20,278 bases of DNA, taken from assembly GCF_022780145.1 (NCBI RefSeq), contig NZ_JALEXO010000093.1, positions 1-20,278 of the forward strand, written 5' to 3'. Positions within the stretch are counted from its first letter, which is position 1. Every line of letters begins with the position of its first letter. This stretch comes from Intestinibacter sp. GTDB lineage: Bacteria > Bacillota > Clostridia > Peptostreptococcales > Peptostreptococcaceae. The position numbers and the translations under genes were made by a program. Shown piece by piece: positions 14,424-20,278 of the stretch. The notes beneath the pieces were generated by a model. It was given only the letters and a program-made list of their open reading frames with translations. It did not search any database and was not told where the DNA came from.

Positions 14424-15122
14424 ATGAGTTTATACGCAATAGGCGATTTGCATTTTTCTACGGAAAATCCCAAGCCGATGAATATATTTGGCGATAACTG
14501 GGATAATCACGAGGAAAAAATAATTACAAATTGGAGAGAAGTAGTCGGCGATGAGGATACAGTGTTGGTTCTTGGGGATACTTCTTGGGCTATGAATTTA
14601 CAAGAGGCAAAGGCCGATTTAGATATAGTTAAGGCGCTTCCGGGCAAGAAAATTTTTATAAAAGGTAACCATGATTATTGGTGGGCCTCGCTTTCTAAAG
14701 TAAATGCCATGTATCAAGATGACGACATGAATTTTATACAAAACGGATATTTCACATACGGTGATTACGCTATATGTGGAAGTAGAGGTTGGCTTTGTCC
14801 AAATGAAGTTAAGTTTGATGAAAATGATATGAAAATATATAAAAGAGAAGTTATGAGATTAGAAATGTCGATACAAGCAGCTGTAAATGCAGGACATCAA
14901 AATCTAATAGCCATAACTCATTATCCACCTACAAATGACGAACTAGAAGAATCAGAATTTACTAAGCTATATGAAAAGTACGGTGTTAAAAAAGTGATAT
15001 ACGGGCATCTACATGGCAAAGAATCATTTGATATGGGACTTAAAGGGATTAGAAATGGAATAGAATACATTCTTGCATCTAGTGATTATCTGGATTTTAA
15101 ATTAGTTAAGGTATTGGATTAA
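14424..15122 (+). CDS. Calcineurin-like metallophosphoesterase
   Basis: A 232-aa cytoplasmic phosphoesterase with the complete dinuclear metal site: GDLH (Asp8, His10), GDTSW (Asp52), GNHDYWW (Asn82, His83), THYPP (His166) and GHLHG (His195, His197). Substrate is unknown; the family includes nucleotide phosphatases and phosphodiesterases. ATG 14424 follows AAAGGAGA; in-frame TTG/ATG codons at 14403-14408 lie upstream of that site. A terminator separates it from relQ and there is no clear promoter in the 36 bp left, so it is probably expressed by read-through. Confidence 0.9.
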   Translation: MSLYAIGDLHFSTENPKPMNIFGDNWDNHEEKIITNWREVVGDEDTVLVLGDTSWAMNLQEAKADLDIVKALPGKKIFIKGNHDYWWASLSKVNAMYQDDDMNFIQNGYFTYGDYAICGSRGWLCPNEVKFDENDMKIYKREVMRLEMSIQAAVNAGHQNLIAITHYPPTNDELEESEFTKLYEKYGVKKVIYGHLHGKESFDMGLKGIRNGIEYILASSDYLDFKLVKVLD

Positions 15123-15251
15123 TAAAAATTTAAAAATAATGGATTAATATTTATAAAAATTGTAAATACTAAAATATGCATTGTATTATTTTAAGTTTGA
15201 TTTAAAATGGGAACTTAATATATTTGTGACGATAGATAAGGAGATGGGTCT

Positions 15252-15917
15252 ATGAGATGGATATTAGTATTTATAATTTTGTATTTAATACCTTTGACGG
15301 TTCTTTTTAGGAATTATAAGAAATTTAGTAGGGCTTGTATTTATGGTTGTATGTACGTTGTTTTGGCGACGACTTTAGTTATAAGCAATATGTATATAAG
15401 CGGTATTAAGAAAATTGAGCAGGATACGAAGAGTGCTTTTGTCGTAAGTTATAATGATTCTGATTTATCTTTAGATAAAAAGCACGATGATTTATTGAAG
15501 ATAAAGCATTTTAAAAGAGATGTTAGAGATATAGAGGATATTGCTTTGAATCCAATAAAGGATTGCGTATCATGTACAAAGGATATACAAACATACCTAA
15601 AGGATTTAGATAGTGTGGAGAAGAAAGTGGAGAAGGCTATGTATATGTGTGAAAGAGTCATCGAGATTTACGATGATATGGAGGTTCCACAACTATCACA
15701 GCATGAGGATACTCAGATATTAGAGGAATGCTTGCAATGTGTAAAGGAAGCATACGAGATGAAATATAAGGCAGTAGAACAAGTAAATTTAATACTAAAT
15801 GAAAAAAATACTACTTATATACCTAAAGTAAAACAATATATAAATAACTCAGATCAAAAATTAAATCAATATAAAAGTAAAATTTCTAATTTAGAGAAAA
15901 AAATCGAAAACAGTTAA
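15252..15917 (+). CDS. Membrane-anchored coiled-coil protein with two CxxC pairs
   Basis: I do not recognise this 221-aa protein. Two N-terminal membrane helices (about 3-20 and 28-48) are joined by the basic loop RNYKKFSR, which by the positive-inside rule places the long C-terminal part outside the cell. That part is helical, ends in a Lys/Glu/Asn-rich coiled coil (about 180-221), and has the cysteine pairs Cys105-x-x-Cys108 and Cys160-x-x-Cys163 plus Cys133. ATG 15252 follows AAGGAGATGG. It ends in its own terminator and appears to be a single-gene unit. Confidence 0.75.
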   Translation: MRWILVFIILYLIPLTVLFRNYKKFSRACIYGCMYVVLATTLVISNMYISGIKKIEQDTKSAFVVSYNDSDLSLDKKHDDLLKIKHFKRDVRDIEDIALNPIKDCVSCTKDIQTYLKDLDSVEKKVEKAMYMCERVIEIYDDMEVPQLSQHEDTQILEECLQCVKEAYEMKYKAVEQVNLILNEKNTTYIPKVKQYINNSDQKLNQYKSKISNLEKKIENS

Positions 15918-15928
15918 AAATAAAAAAT

Positions 15929-15973
15929 TTGAACATCGACAACTATAAACGTTTGAGATGTTCAATTTTTTTT
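15929..15973 (+). terminator. Terminator after the coiled-coil gene
   Basis: TTGAACATC (15929-15937) and GATGTTCAA (15957-15965) form a 9-bp stem with a 19-nt loop, followed by eight T residues. Confidence 0.75.
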
Positions 15974-16030
15974 ATCAGAATTTATTACAAATTAATAAAA
16001 TTTTTTTTTAGTATGGAGATATATGTTTTT

Positions 16031-16059
16031 TTGAATTATACTAGAGTATATGATATAAT
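16031..16059 (+). promoter_or_regulatory. Sigma-A promoter of the nucleotidase operon, with dyad in the spacer
   Basis: TTGAAT (16031-16036), 17 bp, TATAAT (16054-16059), with TG one base before the -10 (extended -10). The spacer contains TATACT-AG-AGTATA (16037-16050), an inverted repeat placed where a repressor would block polymerase. The leader is about 20 nt. Confidence 0.7.
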
Positions 16060-16086
16060 GAATTCTTAGAAAATGGGAGATAAAAT

Positions 16087-16644
16087 ATGAAAAATTTAAA
16101 TATATGTATTGATATTGATGGAACAGTTACTAGTCCATACCATTATATGCCTTACTTAAACAGTATTTACAATAAAAATCTAACTGAAGAAGATTTTACA
16201 ACTGTATTTTGGGCAGAACTATATGGAGATACTTTAGAAGGTATGTTAGACAAACTTCATTCAAATTATTTAAATTCTTATTCAGAAGCAAAGGTTGTTG
16301 AAGGAGCTAAGGAAGTAATTGATGAACTATATAAAGAGAATAATTTATCTTTTGTAACAGCAAGAAGTGCTGATTTAGAAGAAATAACAAGAAATTGGCT
16401 CAAAAAACAACAATTATCTCATGTACCTCTTTATTTACTTGGAACAGATAAAAAGCTTGATAAAGCCAAAGAGCTAAAATGTGATATATTTATAGAAGAC
16501 CATCCGAGAAATGCTTTGCATCTTGCAGACGGTGGTATAAAAGTAATATTAATTGATTGTAACTACAATAAAAATGTAGAGCATGAAAACATTATTAGAG
16601 TTTCTTGCTGGAAAGAAATAAAAGGTGTTATTGATAGACTATAA
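16087..16644 (+). CDS. HAD-superfamily 5'-nucleotidase (NT5C type)
   Basis: A 185-aa cytoplasmic phosphatase. HAD motif I is DIDGTVT (Asp9 nucleophile, Asp11 acid/base), motif II the Thr91 of VTARS, motif III lysine lies in KKLDKAKEL (about 123-130), and motif IV is IEDHPRNAL (Glu137, Asp138). The DxDGTxT start and IEDxPxNA end fit the NT5C/YqfW family of deoxyribonucleotide phosphatases. GGGAGA precedes ATG 16087. It leads a two-gene operon with the following gene 33 bp away. Confidence 0.85.
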   Translation: MKNLNICIDIDGTVTSPYHYMPYLNSIYNKNLTEEDFTTVFWAELYGDTLEGMLDKLHSNYLNSYSEAKVVEGAKEVIDELYKENNLSFVTARSADLEEITRNWLKKQQLSHVPLYLLGTDKKLDKAKELKCDIFIEDHPRNALHLADGGIKVILIDCNYNKNVEHENIIRVSCWKEIKGVIDRL

Positions 16645-16677
16645 TTAAGTTAGCTTACTCAAAGGAGGCGAAGTTTA

Positions 16678-17163
16678 ATGATAGAGTTAAAATTAAAAAA
16701 TCGAAAAGGTAGCTTTCACGTAAATAGTAAAGAGGTAAAAGACATTCTTGCAGAACGTCAAGATATTGGTTATTTACAAGATATATCTAATTCAATAAAT
16801 CAAGAAAACATAATGGTTTTTGATTGTGAATTATCAGAAAAGGTATTTTCTAGAGCAGAAATACTTGAAGCTATTGAAGAATTAGGAGAATCAGTTGACG
16901 AGTCATTCTTTGAAATTATGTTTGATGATGTTAGACGTTTCTTAAAGGACACAACAGATGAAATAGAAGCAGAACTTCAAGATGTTTATAGCATGGACAA
17001 TATAAAATGTTATTTTGAAGTATATAATATAAATCAAGAATTTACTGATTTTAAATTTGTATTTTTAGTAAGCTTTGAAGATATTAAAATCGCTTCTTTA
17101 AAAAATCTTGCGAAAATTGTTTCTAAGAGACAATTAATAGGTGCGTCTAAATTCTATAGCTAG
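16678..17163 (+). CDS. Hypothetical protein, 161 aa, in operon with the HAD nucleotidase
   Basis: I do not recognise this protein. It is acidic and soluble, with alternating strands at both ends and a helical middle (FSRAEILEAIEELGESVDESFFEIMFDDVRRFLKDTTDEI in pieces around residues 57-100). AAAGGAGGCG gives a strong site for ATG 16678. Its position straight after the nucleotidase suggests a shared condition of expression, not a known joint function. The operon ends at the long hairpin 17252-17314. Confidence 0.72.
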   Translation: MIELKLKNRKGSFHVNSKEVKDILAERQDIGYLQDISNSINQENIMVFDCELSEKVFSRAEILEAIEELGESVDESFFEIMFDDVRRFLKDTTDEIEAELQDVYSMDNIKCYFEVYNINQEFTDFKFVFLVSFEDIKIASLKNLAKIVSKRQLIGASKFYS

Positions 17164-17251
17164 ATAATTGATAAATTTATTAGATTTGGGTCTATAGTTT
17201 TTTAATAATAGCTATAGTTTATAGATTTTGTAAATATGAGAAAATAAAATT

Positions 17252-17314
17252 GCGGGCCTTTAATTTGTAATAATTAAAATTTATAATTATTACAAATTAG
17301 AGGCTCGCTTTTTT
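17252..17314 (+). terminator. Unusually long terminator hairpin
   Basis: Arms 17252-17275 and 17285-17308 pair over 24 bp (two G-U pairs) around a 9-nt loop, followed by six T residues. The base is GC-rich (GCGGGCC with GGCTCGC) and the upper part AT-only. The G-U pairs exist only in plus-strand RNA. It ends the nucleotidase operon. Confidence 0.85.
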
Positions 17315-17347
17315 AATAAAGAATTTTCAGATAATTTTCTTGATTTA

Positions 17348-17376
17348 TGTTTAATTATGTAAAAAAATGCTATAAT
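17348..17376 (+). promoter_or_regulatory. Extended -10 promoter of the IorA-like gene
   Basis: TG-C-TATAAT (17368-17376) is a strong extended -10. The -35 region at 17 bp, TGTTTA (17348-17353), is weak, as expected for this class. The leader to ATG 17414 is about 30 nt. Confidence 0.5.
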
Positions 17377-17413
17377 TTATAATAATTTTATTTTTTTAAG
17401 GTGGTAAATAATT

Positions 17414-18400
17414 ATGAGAAAATTTTTAACTGGGAATGAATCTATTGCTAGAGGGATTTACGAGGCAGGAGTAGATGTCATATGTGCATATCCTTCTATT
17501 TTGAAGACGAGCTTGTTTGCATCGATAAAGGATTTTAAAGATGATCTAAAGGTGGAGATGTCTATAAGTGAAAATGTAAATATAGAGCAGGCGATAAGAA
17601 TTTCTAATACTGGAAAGAAAACTCTGACATTTTGTAATACGATGGATTCTAATTTATTAAACATAGGTACAAAAACTGAGGGTGGACTAGTAGTTATATT
17701 GACTGATGATTCAGGGATGATTTCAAAGGACGATATAAATGACAATAGAGAAAAAGCAAAATCATCTAATCTACTAGTTATGGAACCAGGCTCTAGTAGA
17801 GATACAAAAAATATGCTTATAAAAGCATTTGAAATCAGCAAAGCTTATAAAATGCCTGTACTTTTTAGGATTACAGCTAGAGTTGGATGCTCTTCAGGTA
17901 TAGTCGTATGCGATGAACCGAAGAATTCTAATGTTCAACAGATGGAAATGAGCATAAAAGATAAAATAGAGGCTTGTAGAAATATTTCGGAGACCGATGA
18001 TTTTAATAAAATTGAGCATAATAGTGATAAAGTAGGATTTATTTGTTCTGGAATATGTACTTTCTACACAAAAGAGGTACTTGCCGATACAGTTTCTTAT
18101 CTAGATTTAAAGGTGGTAAATCCTATACCAGAGGAAAAGGTGATAGAATTTGCTACTAGTGTAGATAAACTATATGTCGTAGAAGAAAATGCTCCTTATA
18201 TAGAAAATCATTTAAAGGAATGGGATATCGATTGTATAGGAAAGGATTTATTTGATGAAGAAGGAGAATTTTCTGCTAGTGTAATAAGAAAGGCGATTTT
18301 CGGAAAGCATCTAAACCATGTTAAATCAGAGAAGGACTTAGTTATTTCTGAAGAGCCTTTTGTAGATTTAGAATATATATTGAGCTTGTATAATATTTAG
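17414..18400 (+). CDS. Shortened IorA-like protein without TPP and ferredoxin domains
   Basis: A 328-aa protein resembling the first half of indolepyruvate:ferredoxin oxidoreductase alpha subunit (IorA). The start RKFLTGNESIARGIYEAGVD is close to IorA, followed by a pyrimidine-binding domain (about 1-160), PVLFRITARV and a transketolase C-terminal-like domain (about 205-280). IorA is about 600 aa; the TPP pyrophosphate-binding domain and the 4Fe-4S ferredoxin tail are absent, with no remnant downstream, and no iorB lies nearby. The usual PGTPS loop is PSILKT here and the GLN region is changed, though Glu53 aligns with the TPP-activating glutamate. It cannot be a full oxidoreductase alone; it may partner another subunit or be repurposed. 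AAGGTGG precedes ATG 17414. Confidence 0.75.
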   Translation: MRKFLTGNESIARGIYEAGVDVICAYPSILKTSLFASIKDFKDDLKVEMSISENVNIEQAIRISNTGKKTLTFCNTMDSNLLNIGTKTEGGLVVILTDDSGMISKDDINDNREKAKSSNLLVMEPGSSRDTKNMLIKAFEISKAYKMPVLFRITARVGCSSGIVVCDEPKNSNVQQMEMSIKDKIEACRNISETDDFNKIEHNSDKVGFICSGICTFYTKEVLADTVSYLDLKVVNPIPEEKVIEFATSVDKLYVVEENAPYIENHLKEWDIDCIGKDLFDEEGEFSASVIRKAIFGKHLNHVKSEKDLVISEEPFVDLEYILSLYNI

Positions 18401-18448
18401 TAAGATTTTTTATAATGTGCTCTAGTTTAAAATATAACTGTAAGAAAT

Positions 18449-18480
18449 AAAAAAAGGGTTGAAGCTTCCTTCAACCCTTT
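18449..18480 (-). terminator. Terminator of fba
   Basis: AAAGGGTTGAAG (18453-18464) and CTTCAACCCTTT (18469-18480) form a 12-bp stem with a CTTC loop. On the minus strand it is followed by seven T residues, suiting fba; it may also stop the convergent IorA-like transcript weakly. Confidence 0.88.
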
Positions 18481-18509
18481 CCGATTGTCTCATTTTTAAC
18501 TTTTTATAA

Positions 18510-19373
18510 TTAAGCTTGTCCTATAGAACCGAATAATTCCATTTTTTCTTTAACACAAACTTTTATAGCTTCAAATCCTGGAGCTAATAATTTACGAGGG
18601 TCATATCCTTTACCTTGTTGGTCTTTTCCTTCTTCGATGTATTTTCTAGTTGCATCAGCGAATACTAATTGGCATTCAGTGTTAACATTTATTTTAGCAA
18701 CACCTAGAGATATAGCTTCTTTTATCATTTCATCAGGTATACCACTACCACCGTGTAATACTAATGGCATATCTCCTGTAGCTTCGTTTATTTTTCCTAA
18801 AACTTCAAAGTTTAATCCAGCCCAGTTTGCAGGGTATTTACCATGTATATTACCTATACCAGCAGCTAAGAAGTCTATACCTAAATCAGCTATTTGTTTA
18901 CATTCAGCTGGATCAGCAACTTCACCGCTTCCTACAACACCGTCTTCTTCTCCACCGATAGCACCAACTTCAGCTTCAACTGATATTCCTTTAGAATGAG
19001 CTAATTCAACTATTTCTTTAGTTTTTTCTATATTTTCTTCGATTGGATAATGAGATCCGTCGAACATTACTGAAGAGAATCCAGCAGCTATTGTTTTTTT
19101 AGCACCTTCATAAGAACCGTGGTCTAAGTGAAGAGCAACTGGAACAGTTATGTTTAATTCTTCTAACATACCTTCAACCATTCCAACAACAGTTTTATAT
19201 CCACCCATATATTTTCCTGCACCTTCAGAAACACCTAATATAACTGGTGAATTATTTTCTTGTGCAGTTAATAATATAGCTTTTGTCCATTCTAAGTTGT
19301 TTATATTAAATTGACCTACAGCGTAGTGTCCTTGTTTTGCTTTTATAAGCATATCTTTAGCAGAAACTAACAT
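18510..19373 (-). CDS. fba: Fructose-1,6-bisphosphate aldolase, class II
   Basis: A 287-aa zinc-dependent aldolase of glycolysis and gluconeogenesis, splitting fructose-1,6-bisphosphate into dihydroxyacetone phosphate and glyceraldehyde-3-phosphate. Visible features: ALHLDHG with catalytic Asp84 and zinc ligand His85, EAEVGAIGGEED, His177 in GNIHGKY, His207 in LVLHGGSG, and KINVNTE phosphate-binding loop. Length is typical of the class IIA bacterial enzyme. ATG 19373 follows TGGAGGT. Codon use is biased (GCT, GGT, AAA, CCA), as expected for a highly expressed gene. It is monocistronic, with its own terminator. Tagatose-bisphosphate aldolases are related, but the overall sequence and single-gene context favour Fba. 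Confidence 0.96.
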   Translation of the reverse strand: MLVSAKDMLIKAKQGHYAVGQFNINNLEWTKAILLTAQENNSPVILGVSEGAGKYMGGYKTVVGMVEGMLEELNITVPVALHLDHGSYEGAKKTIAAGFSSVMFDGSHYPIEENIEKTKEIVELAHSKGISVEAEVGAIGGEEDGVVGSGEVADPAECKQIADLGIDFLAAGIGNIHGKYPANWAGLNFEVLGKINEATGDMPLVLHGGSGIPDEMIKEAISLGVAKINVNTECQLVFADATRKYIEEGKDQQGKGYDPRKLLAPGFEAIKVCVKEKMELFGSIGQA

Positions 19374-19427
19374 TTTGTACCTCCATAAATTAAAAAATAG
19401 TTAAAAATTTACAACACTTACCCATCA

Positions 19428-19438
19428 ATTATATTATA
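19428..19438 (-). promoter_or_regulatory. Overlapping -10 boxes upstream of fba
   Basis: On the minus strand two overlapping TATAAT boxes (19438-19433 and 19433-19428) lie about 55-60 bp before the fba start. The -35 (TTTTTA or TGTACG, depending on the box used) is poor, so the exact promoter is uncertain. Confidence 0.4.
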
Positions 19439-19599
19439 TACTTAAAAGGTAAAAACGTACAGATGTAAATTTATAAAATTTATTAAATATGAACAATATA
19501 TATTTATGTAGAATATAATATTTTGCTAGATAAGACAATAAACGACATACTTAATAAGTAAATAATATATAATAAATATAAAGAAAGGGAGGAAAAGCA

Positions 19600-20278
19600 T
19601 TGCCTAAAAAACAAAGAATAGACAAGATATTATCCAATCTAGGATATGGAAGTAGAAGTGAATTAAAAAAATTATGTAAAAGTGGATTAGTAAAAGTAAA
19701 TGGAAAGGTAATAAATAATCCAGGAGTTCAAGTCGATGTGGAAAATGACGAGATACTTTTTGATGGAGAGAAGGTAGTTTATAAGGAGTTTATATATTTG
19801 ATGTTAAATAAACCTGATGGGTATATATCAGCTACATTTGATAAGAGAGATCCGATTGTTTTAGATTTAATAGATAAAGAGGCTTTGATTTTTGAGCCTT
19901 TTCCAGTTGGAAGACTTGATAAGGATACAGAAGGATTGTTAGTGCTTACAAATGATGGTCAGCTAGCACACAGAGTATTATCACCTAAGAAACATGTCCC
20001 AAAAACTTACTATGCAAAGGTTGAAGGAGTTGTTACAGAAGAAGATGTAAAGGCTTTTGCTGAAGGTGTAACATTAGATGATGGATACGAAACTATGCCG
20101 GCAGAGCTTGAAATATTAAAAAGCGACGACATTTCAGAGATAGAGCTGACAATCCACGAGGGAAAATTTCACCAAGTACAAAGAATGTTTGAGAGTGTAG
20201 GCAAAAAAGTGGTATACTTAAAAAGACTGTCTATGGGCAAACTAAAATTAGATGAAGGTTTAGCTCTTGGCGAGTATC
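19600..20278 (+). CDS. rsuA: 16S rRNA pseudouridine synthase, RsuA family (3' truncated by window)
   Basis: The frame opens at TTG 19600 behind GGGAGGA and stays open for 226 codons to the window edge, so only the C-terminus is missing. Residues 1-60 are an S4 RNA-binding domain (RIDKILSNLGYGSRSELKK, then GLVKVNGKV). The catalytic domain follows, with VGRLDKDTEGLLVLTNDG and the catalytic Asp107, YYAKVEG, and IHEGKFHQVQRMF. RsuA converts U516 of 16S rRNA to pseudouridine; family members with this layout include RluB/E/F, but the overall match is best to RsuA. It is divergent from fba across a 226-bp AT-rich gap. Confidence 0.92.
   Translation, partial: MPKKQRIDKILSNLGYGSRSELKKLCKSGLVKVNGKVINNPGVQVDVENDEILFDGEKVVYKEFIYLMLNKPDGYISATFDKRDPIVLDLIDKEALIFEPFPVGRLDKDTEGLLVLTNDGQLAHRVLSPKKHVPKTYYAKVEGVVTEEDVKAFAEGVTLDDGYETMPAELEILKSDDISEIELTIHEGKFHQVQRMFESVGKKVVYLKRLSMGKLKLDEGLALGEY

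Noticed and set aside
18637..18999. A plus-strand open frame within fba
   Set aside because: It is the complement of conserved aldolase sequence, Ser/Pro-rich from reversed codons, with no ribosome binding site.

Overview
The window is AT-rich, densely coded, low-GC Gram-positive DNA. Genes start behind strong AGGAGG-type ribosome binding sites (several with GTG or TTG starts), end in intrinsic hairpin-plus-U terminators, and favour AGA, ATA and TTA codons. The gene set (PcrA with a C-terminal Tudor-like tail, a family II pyrophosphatase carrying CBS and DRTGG domains, RelQ-type alarmone synthetase, class II aldolase, paired YdbS/YdbT PH-domain proteins) fits an anaerobic Clostridia member, plausibly Peptostreptococcaceae. 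That placement is inference; no rRNA is present. I see no IS element, prophage, CRISPR array or tRNA.

Layout. 1-2220: the tail of a membrane protein gene, a hairpin, then a two-gene operon of PH-domain membrane proteins. 2315-5988: pcrA, a patatin-like lipase and a cyclophilin. 6000-8890: gene-poor and the most unusual part. It holds the pyrophosphatase gene ppaC and an unrecognised 112-aa gene (both minus strand) among three candidate short transcripts: about 6046-6162 (+), about 8127-8172 (+) and about 8684-8621 (-). The last two share the 10-mer CCCCCAATTT. 8890-11268: two convergent genes for secreted proteins, a ricin-lectin/CHAP-like protein and a beta-propeller-like protein with a strongly acidic insert. 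11486-15122: an unknown small gene, then YkgJ-type cysteine-cluster protein, metallo-beta-lactamase-fold hydrolase, RelQ and a metallophosphoesterase in tandem. 15252-17163: an anchored coiled-coil protein, then a HAD nucleotidase/unknown pair behind a good promoter. 17414-20278: a shortened IorA-like protein, fba on the minus strand, and rsuA running off the end.

Most of the window is core housekeeping: DNA repair, protein folding, pyrophosphate and nucleotide turnover, (p)ppGpp synthesis, glycolysis, rRNA modification. The accessory interest lies in the candidate small RNAs at 8.1-8.7 kb, the secreted pair at 8.9-11.3 kb, and the IorA-like protein that lacks its thiamine-diphosphate half.
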